Shown here: in pieces, positions 14,001 to 25,846 of the stretch | Position numbering within the stretch: the first letter of the stretch is position 1 | How the letters are laid out: each line of letters begins with the position of its first letter | Origin: Anaeramoeba flamelloides | Lineage: Eukaryota; Metamonada; Anaeramoebidae | Length of the DNA stretch: 64,000 nucleotides | Assembly (NCBI GenBank): GCA_027625915.1 | Contig: JANTQA010000033.1 | Location: 1,860,001 to 1,924,000, forward strand | Direction of reading: 5' to 3' | Translations under genes and position numbers: made by a program | Notes under the pieces: generated by a model | What the model saw: only the letters and a program-made list of their open reading frames with translations | Databases searched by the model: none | Told to the model about the DNA's origin: nothing

Positions 14001-14674
14001 ATCACTACACTGATCTCGCAGACAAGGAGGAAATAATTTATTCAGAATTCTCGGCCTCGTTTGAACAAGATTTCTTTGAAGACCCCGAAGGCGCCAATAT
14101 CACATATGAAGCAGTCGAAAAAGAAAAAACAACACTCCCTGCGGGCATAACATTCGATTCCACAACACTCAAATTCGGCGGAACCATTTCCGATGGCTGT
14201 GGCGGCGAATATACCATCCAAATAATCGCGACAGACGATTGCTCGACAAACAAGGCAACTAGCGAATTCAAGGTCACAGTCGTCAATCTCGTGCCCACAC
14301 TTGGGAAAGAAATCGATGAACAAAATGCTATCAGCGACGAAGAATGGTCATTCACAATCCCCACAGGTACATTCGAAAACAAGGAATCAACATACGGCGA
14401 AGAACTTACATACACAGCAGAACTGAAAAACGGTGACGCTCTTCCATCATACATCAAATTTGAAGGAGATACAGGTAAATTCTCAATCGAAAAGGGCACG
14501 ATGGAAAATGAAGACAAAACATACACTATCCTCGTGACAGCTTCAGACTCCTGTGAAACAAACACTGTTCAAGCTTCCTTTGATTTCACCATCGAAGCCA
14601 TAATCTCATCTTCTGGTATCACATCATTGGGATTCGCTCTCTTCTTATTAGCTTTAATTGTCAAATTATTCTAA
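10751..14674 (+). CDS. Secreted cadherin-like (CADG/Ig-like repeat) surface protein
   Basis: Predicted 935-aa protein from four exons: 10751-10799, 11250-11867, 12028-12216 and 12723-14674. All three introns (GTAAG/GTAAA...AG) are phase 1. Exon 1 encodes only a signal peptide (MKKLLLFLIVALLFQF). Residues about 18-415 resemble a propeller-like module with repeated FVVFWxT and DGYGIFxQxF motifs. Residues about 420-909 are five repeats of about 100 aa like dystroglycan-type cadherin domains, each with LPEWLxF, an FxG turn and paired cysteines. The C-terminus is a lone hydrophobic segment (about 914-935) without a tail, preceded by SSSG, suggesting a GPI signal or simple anchor. Exon 4's acceptor was chosen because it restores FWETD-F-DKGEGYGIF across the join. 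The frame upstream of 12723 is intronic. A cell-surface or adhesion role is inferred. Confidence 0.85.
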
Positions 14675-14765
14675 ATTAACTACTTCTTTTATTTTTTTTT
14701 TTATTTTTTTTTTTGATATCAATTTTCAATTTCTTTTTCTTCATAATATGATCTGTTTGATTTTC

Positions 14766-14771
14766 AATAAA
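14766..14771 (+). terminator. Candidate polyadenylation signal
   Basis: AATAAA about 90 bases after the stop codon of the cadherin-like gene, in a T-rich 3' region. In such AT-rich DNA the hexamer is common, so position is the only support. Confidence 0.4.
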
Positions 14772-15984
14772 AACTTGAAACTTTTTTTAATTTCGATTGC
14801 TTTTGGTGACATCGCGCGAAAAGCACTGTAATAATTTTTTTCACTTTTTTTTTCAGAATATTTGTAATGTTTTTCCCACAAGACGATAATTTTTAGGAAT
14901 ACTCAGATCGTAGATGTTACTGGACAAATAATCTGAGAGTTCTAACTGCCAAACCTCTAAAAAACCAGATATTTTCCAAAACACCCGAAATTCCCATTTT
15001 ACAGAGAAATTGCAAAAATTAGTCAAAAGAAAAAAAAAAAATATATTAACCCATTTGAGAGATAAATATATAAATTATCATGGAGCAATCATTAAATATT
15101 CTAATTGGGATTTTGGTTATATAATCTTTATCTATTAATATTCTCCCTTTGGTAAATGTAAAAATGAAAAAAAATCATAAATTTTGAAAATTAATTGAGA
15201 ATTAGACTGAAAATCGTCAACTAAATTTATTCGATTTATTACTTTGAGATAAATTCTAAATTTTGCCAAAAAAATATATCATGTGATTGATTTGTTTTTA
15301 TTCATACATGAAAATAAGTGCTTTATTTACCGCACAGCTCACTTTTTAATATTTTTTCGAAATTTAAAATATCAATTGATTGGGAAACTTTGAACATTTT
15401 ATTTTTTTCAAATACTTTTTCTTAATTTGGGCAAAATTCACAAAACTAATAGAAAAGAATTGTTTTTTTTTAAAAAATTAAACCTATGATAATTATTCAC
15501 TTTCTAATACCCTCACCTAGAATATGCACTATTAGTTAATAAGCGAATTTGGATCAATACTCATTTTTAAAGACATTTTCCAATTTAAATTGAAAAATCC
15601 AATTTTTTAGTTTGGATAAAGATTTTTTTATTAAATTTGATAGTTAAAAATAATTTATTTTTTCATAGTAAAGATGATATTTTGTTAAATTTTAAAAGTA
15701 TTTTAAATCTGATAAATATCTATTAAAAAGAAATCCAAGTATTTTATCTTCTTTTTTAACTTTTAGGAAGAAGTTCTTTAAAGAACTTTACTTTTTTATC
15801 ATTTTAAAGTTTGGGTTTTCAAGGTAAGACAATTTGATTCAAAAAAAAATTATTTTTATTAAATACCTCTCTAATGGCAGAATCATTGATTTTGTCTTTA
15901 TCAGAATAATGTACCATATTATATTAAAAATACATATTTTTTTTTGAATTTTGCTAAACCACCTTTAGCTTTTCTTGATTTTTC

Positions 15985-16330
15985 TGTTTATAAGGAAAAC
16001 TAATAGATTTTCGTTAGGTTTTTTTGAGTTTTCTATTTATTTCGAAAATCAATAGATGTTTGTTCGGTTTTTTTTACTTTTTCAAACAAACCGAAAATTT
16101 ATTAAAATTTTCTGTTTATTTCAAAAAGTAAAAAAAACCTAGAACACTTCGAAATAAAATAGAATATCCTCAAAAGACCAAGTAAACTTAACTCATAAAA
16201 CAGAAAAACACAAGAAAACCACCACAAGAGTTTACGACACTTGCCCACACTCTACTGTATACCTTGACACTCTACGACACTCTACAACACTCCAAGGATA
16301 CCTTCGTTAGGCTTTCTGTGATCTCATAAA
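15985..16330. repeat. Hairpin-module repeat with decamer tandem units
   Basis: Palindromic modules built from TTTTCTGTTTAT, GATTTTCGTTAGG and T-runs with their complements, ending at about 16225-16300 in repeated decamers of the type GACACTCTAC. Same family as 34898 and 63680. Nested inside the 14955-18370 structure. Confidence 0.6.
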
Positions 16331-16802
16331 ATAGAGTAAAATCCAGAGATTTTATTTGACCCTTATAAATCTAGTAAACCTTATATTTAACATTACCCCC
16401 CGCCCCCCTTATTTATTTGTTTTTATATTGAAAAGTACAATATTTCCTAGGTTATTAGTTATTAATTATCAAATTAAATATCTTAAAGTCGAAATTAAAT
16501 TAAAATTCACTTTAAAGTTCAAATAATTTTACTCCCAAAAACAACTCTTTTTCATCCACTAGAGAGAATTTTAATTATCATGATACTTTTAACAACCATA
16601 AATACAACGTTCTTTAGATTTTGGAAGTTCTCGAATGTTTATTATATTGCAAAACAATACTTTTACCACTAATAAAAAACTAATTCAAGTATTAAACTTT
16701 TTTTTCAGTCGAAGGGTTATCCAAAAAAAAAAATATTTTTTCAGAATATTAATTGATGTTTATAATTGACTTTTGAAGAACAAATAGGTAATAAGCTGAA
16801 CA

Positions 16803-16824
16803 ATATATATATATATATATATAT
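16803..16824. repeat. (AT)n microsatellite
   Basis: Uninterrupted AT dinucleotide run. Similar runs occur at about 18426-18449, 19914-19949, 26293-26307 and 42622-42641. Confidence 0.9.
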
Positions 16825-17289
16825 CAGAACAGCCGATAACTTTTTAAAGTAAAATTAATAAAAATACAAATTGTTTTAAAAATAGGAAAAATTTAAAATT
16901 CTTAATTACAAATTTAGAAAAACAACAAATGCGCATTCTAATCTTCAATTGAAGATCCAAAGAAAATATCAATAAAAATTAATATATTGTTTCTACAATC
17001 ATTTTCTCTGTTTCAATAACTTTAGAATAATATGTTTTAGCAACTGAATATTGATGTTGTAATGAAGAAAACAAAACCCAAAGGAATTATTTATCAAAAT
17101 TACAATCGAAAAAAAAAAAAATCCAAAGTGTGAAAAAAATATTTGATTTTTTAAATTTCTTATAATAATTTTTTCTTCTGATATTCATTTCTTTCCTTTA
17201 AATATATATAATTCACACCAAACATCCACACCCTTGACTGGAAAAGGTCTTGGTATTGTTTAACTCAAAATTTTCAATTTTATTATTTC

Positions 17290-17775
17290 ATACTATATTG
17301 ATCAAAATAGAAACGCTATCCAACTACTATAACCACTGTTACAAAATAAAATTATAATTTTTTTTTCTTCATGTTTCAGTGGAACACCCAATCCAATAAC
17401 TAGTAGTTTGTCCAAGTTGAAATCAAAATGGAAAGTAAATCCTTGATATTTTTTGTAAAATTTAAATTATCAAAGAAATTTGTTGAAAATTTTTTGTTTT
17501 TTTCTTAATTCTTTTGAATTTTTTTCTTTTTTTGATTGTAAAAATTTCTTAAAATTTACTCTATTTTTCGAGATAAATTTTCAAATTTGATCCTGAATTT
17601 TTACAAATTTTACATAAATAATAAAAGCTTCTGAAATCATTACTTTATTTATAGAATTTTATTGCCAGTTTCTACATTTTTTAATGTATATGTCTTCTTT
17701 AACAATATATATAAAGCTATAGATTTTGCAATATTGACTAAACTTATCTACACACATTGTTTTGACAACGAAACG
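17290..17775 (+). mobile_element. Family D (Tc1/mariner-like, non-autonomous), diverged copy
   Basis: Matches 32841-33316 in the same orientation, including TTGATCAAAATAG at the left, a GTAAAATTTAAATTAT block, TTTTGAGATAAATTTT-like sequence and an AATGTATATGTCTTC right part. The ends are degraded. No coding sequence. Confidence 0.55.
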
Positions 17776-18597
17776 CTTAATTAAAAATAATTTAATCATG
17801 TTTTTATTTCAATTTCCACATTTTACAATTATGGAACTCTAATTTTAAACCTGCTATTTTCAAAGAATATTTCAAAATACCCCTAATTTTATAAATTTTC
17901 TCTACATTTTGACCAAATAAAATTATTATTTTAAACTATGATAAAAAAATATTAAATAATGGTAATAAAAACCAAAATTATGAAGAAGAGTATTTAAATT
18001 TAAAACTCGAAAATAAAAAAACAAACTCACCATATTTAAATCTATTCAACCATTTACAATTCACATTATTAATTTCCATTTAAAAAATGAATTTCAAATT
18101 TTTATTTTTAATTTTCATCATTTTACCCAATCAATTTTGAAGATTAAAGATTTTTTTTTATTTCTACATAAACCAAAGTGTTAAAATTGATAAATTTAGA
18201 ATATTTAGAATAAATACCTATCACAAACGTTAATAGTAGCTACCTGATAATTTATGTATTTATCTCTCAAATGGGTATAAACTATTTTTTTTTCTTTTGA
18301 CTAATTTTTGCAATTTATCAGAAAAATTTGTTTTTACAAGGTTTTTGAAAATTTCTGGGATTTAACATTGACACCCCCAAACCCAATTCAGATATTTCTT
18401 TTGTAGACATACATTCAAATACTTTATATATATATATATATATATATATTCTCAATCATATTTCTGTAAATGCGATTGTTTTTCTTTGAAACAAGACAAA
18501 AATCAACAATTATATTTTAAATTTTTTTTATACAAATTCCAGAAATTTTCACTATAACCAATTATTATATGAAAATGATTTAGTTTTTTTTTGATCC

Positions 18598-19135
18598 AAA
18601 CTAAAATTAAAAAATTTTCGGCACATTTAATAAATGTTCAAAGAATTTCAATAATACAATTTCATTCAAATCGGAAATACTTTTCCTTTTTGTAAAATAT
18701 GGAAAATCATTTTTTCATCTTTTACTTTTTGTTTTCATTATATTGTTTGAATTACGCAATTTTTTTTGTTCGATCAAAATTTTTTTGAACAATTGATATT
18801 AAGTTAAAGTTGAGTTCTTCCAAATAGTTGATATTAAATAAAGTTAGTTGGTAGTATCTAACTATTTGATCGATCAATAATTCCTAATAAAATTTAAACA
18901 AATTTACCAAAAATAATTTTTTGTTTTGCTCCTCTCCAAAATTTTTAACACTTACGTTATTTATTAGAATTGATAATTATTTATTTATTGTTTTTTGGGT
19001 ATTGTAATTTATAAAAAAGTGTTAGCATTTCAATTAGCGAATGGTTCTAATTTGGTAAATCTTCTTGAATTGATTAAATAAGATTTTTTTTTCACAAATC
19101 GAATTTTGGTATGTTAAAAATTTTGAATTGGGGTT
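18598..19135 (+). mobile_element. Non-autonomous TIR element, family A copy 2
   Basis: Near-full-length match to 3054-3597 in the same orientation, with the same ends (CAAACTAAAATTAAAAAATT left, AATTTTGAATTGGGG right). Identity is high by eye, with scattered substitutions. No coding capacity. Confidence 0.7.
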
Positions 19136-19251
19136 TAGTTTCTGCTACTTGAAAAAAATCAATTAGGAATATTACTGTACAATAAATAATGACGCAGATT
19201 AATGGGTTATTACAATAAAAAAATGTTTATTTTGAAAAATTATTTCTTATA

Positions 19252-19719
19252 CTGTAGTCAAAATAACCCGTGCAAAAAATTTTTATGTGTGCTTCAAAAT
19301 AAAAAGCTTGTTTTTTTTTGTTTTAGAAGACCTATACATTAACAAATTAAAGAAACCAACAATAAACCCGAAAAAAATAGGATATTCTTTTCTTAAAGTT
19401 CCATTATTTAAAAAGAAATTCTAAAAATGAAATATCAAATTGCAAAATTTATATCAAAAAATAGAAAAAATTTTTATCAACAAAAAAAAAAAAAAATTCA
19501 AAAAAATTGAGAATATTATAAAAAATTTACCACAAAATGCACTAATAATTTTAATTTTACTGAAAATAACCAGATATTTGCTTTCGAAATTGTTTTGAAC
19601 TTAGAATATACTATTTATTAGTAGATTGGATGTTGCCTTGGTACAAGAAGAAAAGAAAAGCACGTATAATATTTTAAAACACGGATTATAGCCTTTTGCG
19701 CACATTATTTTGATCACTG
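19252..19719 (-). mobile_element. Family D element with TA target sites
   Basis: The left terminus CTGTAGTCAAAATAACC and right terminus GGTTATTTT-like complement (…CACATTATTTTGATCACTG) form an inverted repeat. The element is flanked by TA at 19250-19251 and 19720-19721. It is an inverted copy of 32841-33316. TA flanks and CAGTGATCAAAAT ends are those expected for a non-autonomous Tc1/mariner element. There is no transposase frame in its 468 bp. Confidence 0.7.
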
Positions 19720-19906
19720 TAATTTATTTTCCTAATCAAACATTTAAATCCAACTAAATAAGTATTCTAGTATTTATTAATTCAAATTTTGAACTTCCAA
19801 AAGTAACTATTTTTTTAATTTCAAATATTAACTTAAAAATCATAAACATTAAAAACCCCAAAGAACGATTCGTTTTGTTTCCTTTTTCTCAAGCTAATTG
19901 TAACAT

Positions 19907-19913
<7 letters not shown>

Positions 19914-19949
<36 letters not shown>
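19914..19949. repeat. (AT)n microsatellite
   Basis: Longest pure AT run of the window, about 36 bases. Confidence 0.9.
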
Positions 19950-19952
<3 letters not shown>

Positions 19953-20618
19953 CAAAATAATTTGTTAAAGGAATCTATTGGTGCAGAATATTTAATTGTT
20001 AAAAACAAATACAAATATTATATTGAATTTATCTTAATTTGGAGACAAATTTAAGAAACATATTTTGCAACTTGGGGGTCTGGATATTTATAACACAACC
20101 TTTATATTAATGGCCGAATGTATATTTTTTTCAAAAATTCTTGGGTTCTTTCACTAATACAAGGATTTTGTTTTAATAGATACAGATCAACTAATATCAC
20201 TACTTTTACTAATCGAATAATAAGATGTATTTGAACATGGTGGAATATTGTTATTTACACACAACAGCAACATATATTAATCTTTGGTTTCTCGTTGGTA
20301 GATTGTGATCACTTAACTTGGAAAAACATTACACATATATAACTATATTTATGTCAAGATTAATTTTTGATAAATAAATTATTTCCTCTGGCTTTATTTT
20401 TTGTTTTATCGATCAAAATATCAAGTTACTCAAGCACAGTTATGTATTTACTTTTAAGTTTAGAATAAAATAAAATATTTGAAAAAAAAGTACAATTCAG
20501 TTTTTAATTGGAAATATTAATAGAAACCTGAAAAAGAAAAGTTATTTTAATTAAAAAAGAAACAAATTCTTAATTCAAAACCATGGAGATGAACCAAATA
20601 TAATAAAAGTTTTCTTAA
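19950..20618. other. AT-rich non-coding stretch
   Basis: No gene or repeat boundary recognised. It ends with the TAA target site of the next element. Confidence 0.45.
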
Positions 20619-21059
20619 CTGTTGAGAGAAAAATAGTTGGACAGCAATTTTAATTGGGAACATTACTGAAAATGATTTTTAATTTCAATTGTTTGTGAAA
20701 TAACTAAAGAAAATAGCAATAATCTACTTCTAAGAATAGCGCATAATGTAATTCTACTTTTTCAAAAGCTTATCTCTTATAATCTAAAGCAAGTTTAAAA
20801 ATTACCATTTTCAGAATTAATAGTAAACTTTACTAAAACTTGGATTTTTGTTAAAATAGCATGATCTACTTTAGTTATCAATCATTCAAATGAGTATTCT
20901 ACACACACCACGGATTAATAAACTTGTAACACATTTAAACCTGTATTTATATAAAAGTCACCTAGTTATCAATAGGATTTAATTTTCAATTTTGCTAATG
21001 TTTCCAATTAAAAATGTTGTCCAACCATTTTTCTGTGTCCAACATTTTTCTCTCAACAG
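20619..21059 (+). mobile_element. TIR element family E copy 1, TAA target duplication
   Basis: 441 bp. Both ends read CTGTTGAGAGAAAAAT inward, and the inverted repeat extends to about 60 bp through GGACAGCATTTTTAATTGG-like sequence. TAA flanks both sides (20616-20618 and 21060-21062). The copy at 48473-48930 is very similar and has TTA on both sides. A 3-bp TWA duplication is the signature of PIF/Harbinger elements. It has no transposase, so it is non-autonomous. Confidence 0.85.
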
Positions 21060-21224
21060 TAATACAATCTTTAGTGTATAGATTTTTAATTCAATTTATC
21101 AATTTTTAAAAAATGTGTTGAACATAAACAATTATTTTTGAGATCTTCAAAATTACTCAAATGGTTTCGATAATTAAGGGGATTTAAATTTTTTTATATT
21201 TTTTTGACGGATACTGTTAATTGA

Positions 21225-21440
21225 AAAATAAAAAGATCAAAATTTTTATTCAGCTTTCCAAAAAACATTCATCCAAAGAATTAAAAAGAAATCATCAAAG
21301 CCCCAATTTCAAAAGGAAAATGAATAATTCAAGCCTTGTTTTAGTAATTCAAAATTGAAATGTTAATAGTTTTAAAAAACTTTTTTCGGAAATTTGAATG
21401 AAAATTTTATTCGATTTATTTTGCAACAATAAGTAATAAT
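21225..21440. mobile_element. Short TIR element (MITE) family F copy
   Basis: Left arm around AAAATTTTTATTCAGCTTTCC (21238-21258) and right arm around GGAAATTTGAATGAAAATTTT (21389-21410) are inverted repeats. Middle contains AAATCATCAAAG. Matches 55680-55915 and the left part of 36085-36285. Non-coding; the annotated short frame across it is not a gene. Confidence 0.6.
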
Positions 21441-21794
21441 ATAACAAACTATTCAATGAGATGATTTTGTTTCTTATTTTAAATGATTTGATGTTAAAAT
21501 TTTGGGAAAAGGTTTTTCCATTAAAAATATTTTTCAACTTTTTTACAAAACCTTGATCTTCATTTTCAAAAAATATTTTCTCTTTTAATTCTAACTGTTG
21601 TTTTCATTTTCTTTTGAGAGTCAAAAATCATTAAAAAAACCTTGTTTTTAATGAGTCCAATTCTTTTTATAAATATTCTAATTTTTTTCTTCGAGATTTC
21701 AGTTTCAAAAATCCAAACAAATCAATAAGTCATTTTTCTCAGATCTTGAAAAGTTTTCATAATTTTTATTTTTTATCTTTTGTTTGTTAGGAAA

Positions 21795-24700
21795 ATGAAA
21801 CACAAAATTTTCACAGTACTTGTGGCTTTTTGTCTTTTGTTAAATTTGGGTTGTTCTCGTAAGCCATAAAATTTTTTTTTTTTTCTTATCCATAAAATTG
21901 TTTACCACTCTCAAACTGCCTTAAGACCAAAATAATAAAACTTTTTGTTCGTATTCACAACAAAAATCCCTAGAAATAAAGAATTCTTTTTCTCGTTTTT
22001 TTTTTTTGAATTCTGAACAAATTCGATCCATTTTCGACTGTTATTATTGATCACCCAAATCAAAAAAAAAATAAAGAAGAGAAATTTCGAAATATAAAAA
22101 ACTTTTGCCCAATAAGAAACAAAATCACAAAATTCACACTCTTTAATAATTTAAAAATGAAACTTTTTCAAATAAAAACAAAAAAACAAAAACAAAAAAA
22201 CAAAAAAAACAAAAAAAAAACACAAATAGATGATGGAGGTGAACTTGAGATAATCGATGATTTTGTTCTTGTTAAAAAACTGCAAACAGACACCTATGTT
22301 GATTATAATCAAAACAACGGAAGCTTTGCGATTTCGACTGTCAAGGAATCGGGAATGGACGAATCAACACATACTGTCTTTTACCAACCTGATGGCACTG
22401 AAATGTTCCGAAAGAACTTTGTTTTCAATTCAAGAGAAGGAACTCAAAAGATTATTTCAATCTCTTTAAAAAACAATTATTTTGTTGTTGCGATGATCAC
22501 TCAATATGATCCAGGAGAAGCTACACTTCAATTTTATGATGAGCATTTAAATTTAATTCAGCAAACCTTGGTCGACTATGGGTTAGGTCCCTATGATGAT
22601 ATTGAAGTCTTTTCGTTTGACAGCAATAGTGATGTGGTTTTACTGATAAGCACGGCACGCTACAAAGCAGCTGTCGAGACCACACAGACTTTTGGTCTGC
22701 TGTATGATTGCCAGGGAAATCTCAAATCGACCATTACCAAATTAAGTGAAAATGATGAGTGGAGTTACAAAAATATGGATTTTTCTGTTTTCAGCAATGA
22801 GTCATTTATTATTGCATCTGGAGTATACAACCCAGACAAATCGGACTATGATCTTTACGTCAAGACGATTGAAGTCAAAGAAAACGAATTTCATGGGTTA
22901 AATAACGAATTCCAAATCAATAATGAAAGCGAACAAATACCTATAATACCCGAGGTATCTATTTTCAATGATGATTCCTTTGGTGTTTTTTGGACAGACA
23001 AAAAGGACGATGGATATGTTGTGAATAGCCAAATGGTGGATAATAAAATGAATTTAATAGGTGATAATACAATAATAATAGGCCATTTACCCGATGCGTT
23101 CAAAGTCCTAAGGACAAAAATTAGCCAAGATCAAACATTGATCATTGGGTGGGAATTAATGATAGTCGACAATGTGATCCGTTACCAATTATTTGATCCT
23201 GCTTTGAATGCAATTACTAACATTTCCAAATTAGTTGACCCAGACAACCCAAACAGATTTGAAGAATTATATATCGACACATATGAATCAGATTTTCTTT
23301 TTACTTACATTGAAAGGGTTACAAGCAGCAACCGAAGTGCATATTTCACCAGATGGCATATGAACTCGGCACCACTTTTAGCAAACACAATACCAGATCC
23401 AGAGTTTGAATTAAAAACACCAAATTTCCAATACACAATCCCACCAGACACTTGGACAGAACCAGAAAATCAAGAAATTACATATTCTTCACGTTATGAT
23501 TCAAATTTGTTGCCATGGTTGAGTTACGACAACTCAAGCAGAACCTTTCAAGGCACCCTGCCATATTCATGTGGAGAAATATTCTCAGACATTTATGAAA
23601 TTGCAACTGATGTTTGGGGCAAATGGGCAAAGGCAGGCTTTTCCATAAAAACTGTCAACGAAGCGCCCACAATTCAAAACAATTTAGAAAATCAATATAT
23701 CCATTCAAATGAAAACTTAAATTATCAAATTGCTGAAAATAGCTTTTCAGACCCTGAAAATCAGAAATTAACTTTGGCCGCAAATATCACGGATCCAGAA
23801 ACACAATCTTGGATCAGTTTTGATGACCAAACCAGAACCTTCAGTGGGAAACCAAATAATTCCATTTGCAGTGAAAAAATTTATTCAAATATCGAAGTAA
23901 TCGCAGAAGATGATTGTGGGAATATTATTAAAAATTCTTTTAATGTTTCTGTCAAAAATTATCCACCAACAATTCAAAATGGGCTTGAAAATCAAGTAAT
24001 CAATACAAGATCAGAATTAAAGTACCAATTTGATACCAACACATTCCATGACCCAGAAGGATTTGAATTAACTTATTCAGCAAATATCACGGATCCAGAT
24101 GCACAGGGGTGGCTCACCTTTGATGACAAAACTCGGACCTTCAGTGGGAATCCAAATAATCCCCTTTGCAGCGAAACCAATTATACTAATATCGAAGTGA
24201 TCGTGGAAGATAGCTGTGGGCACATTATTAGCGATTCTTTTGATATTAAAGTAGCCAATGAAAAACCACGAATTAATACAAATTTAATCAACCAAAGAAT
24301 TAATTCAGTTGGATTTGTAAATTATCAATTTGCTGAAAATACTTTTTCAGATCCTGAAAATCAAGAATTATTTTATCAAATAAATAAAAACGAAGCAACA
24401 TGGCTTGATTTTGACAACGAAACAAGAACAGTCAGTGGATCGCCCGATTTTTATTATTGCAAGGAACAAGTTTTTAAAAACATTGAAATAATTGCCTTTG
24501 ATAATTGCTCAAAGCAAAATTCAGACTTTTTTAATATCACAATTTATAACGAAAAACCAAAAATTATCAAAGCTTTATTTGCTCAACATATAAACGAAGA
24601 AAATCCATCATTAGACTATCAAGTCGAAATAGATTCCTTTCAAGACCCAGAGGGGCATAATCTAACCTTTGAAAGCACCCGCTCAAATGATTTTAAATTA

Positions 24701-25846
24701 CCAAGCTGGGTTACCTTTGATAACGAAACTCTATCCTTTAGTGGGACGCCACCACAAAGTTCTTGTTCGGAAACCATTTCAATCAAATTGACTGCCATTG
24801 ATGATTGTAATTATCAAAATGAACAATTCTTTGATATTATTGTTAACAAAACAAACGTTACATTAGCAAAAGAATTATATGATGAAAATTACAATGTCGG
24901 TGACCTCTTTTCCTTTTCCTTTGATGGAGACACCTTTATTGACCCACGAGGAATGGGGTTATCATATTCAATGAAATTGTCCAACGGCAGCGAAACCCCG
25001 GATTGGATACATTTCAATTCAAATGATAGAACCTTTTCAGGCACAGCAGAGGGATGCACAGATGATATAATAATACAGGTAATTGCAGAAGATCATTGTA
25101 AAGTAAATGTATCTGGTGAATTCCTTTTCCAAGTCACCAATCAGAAACCAGAGCAAAACCAAAATTTAAAAGACCAAGTTTGTCAAGAATCAGAATCATT
25201 TACTTTAAACTTTGAAAAAGACCTCTTTGTTGACCCAGAAAAATCAGAAATTGATTATGAAATTGGCACAAGTAGTAATAAGCAATTACCCGATTGGATA
25301 AAATTCGACCAAGAAAATTTAAGTGTATATGGCGTCTGTGAAGGTAAGGAAACTTCAATAGATATCGATATTATTGCTTATGATACTTGTGGAGAATCTG
25401 CAAAAACTTCTTTTATTTTGAAAATTAATTTAAACGAAGACGAGCCATTCTCACTATTTGGAGGCTCACTGATTTATGCTTCAATATCAGTAATTGTATT
25501 AATTACATTTTCATTAATTTTACTATCAGTGATCCTAATTTTGAAAAAAAAACAAAAAAAAAATCTTAGAAAAAATAATGACACAAATATAAATATAACT
25601 CTTGAACAATATTATAAAAATAAAAAAAATAATAAACCACTTGACAGATATACTGAGTCAGAAGAAGATATTGATTATGCCAACAATAATGGTTCAGAAA
25701 CTGATTATTTCCAAAATTCAGAAACCGACAATGTTTTGGAATCAGATCATACAGAATTAAAAGAGGAGAATAAAAAAAATGAAGGAAAAAAAAATGCTAT
25801 AATTGATGATGATTCAGAATTAGAAATTTTTAGTGATTCGGATTAA
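21795..25846 (+). CDS. Membrane-anchored cadherin-like repeat protein with acidic tail
   Basis: Predicted 1226-aa protein from two exons, 21795-21858 and 22230-25846. The single phase-1 intron is GTAAGC...AATAG. Exon 1 is a signal peptide (MKHKIFTVLVAFCLLLNLGC). Residues about 23-400 form a propeller-like region, and 403-1090 are seven repeats of about 97 aa related to dystroglycan-type cadherin domains. Each repeat has FxDPE, LPxWxxFD, RTFSG, a central Cys and a DxC, so one disulfide per repeat is likely. A membrane helix (about 1099-1126) is followed by a KKK stop-transfer and a cytoplasmic tail of about 100 aa rich in S, D and E, ending ELEIFSDSD. An ATG at 22157 opens the same frame but would translate intron as poly-K/Q and lose the signal peptide, so I reject it. 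Paralogue of the gene at 10751. Confidence 0.87.

Larger units (their letters stand above)
14955..18370. mobile_element. Long inverted-repeat element with nested insertions
   Basis: The block at 14990-15090 (AATTGCAAAAATTAGTCAAAAG, CCCATTTGAGAGATAAATA) returns as its reverse complement at 18215-18330, and weaker pairing continues inward. Between the arms lie a hairpin-module repeat (15985-16330), a family D copy (about 17290-17775) and (AT)n. No transposase frame seen. The 3.4-kb span is best read as an old TIR element bloated by later insertions. Confidence 0.55.

Noticed and set aside
13594-14565. Long minus-strand frames opposite the first cadherin-like exon (up to 175 codons)
   Set aside because: They are shadows of the GC-richer coding strand, with no domain and no start or splice context.
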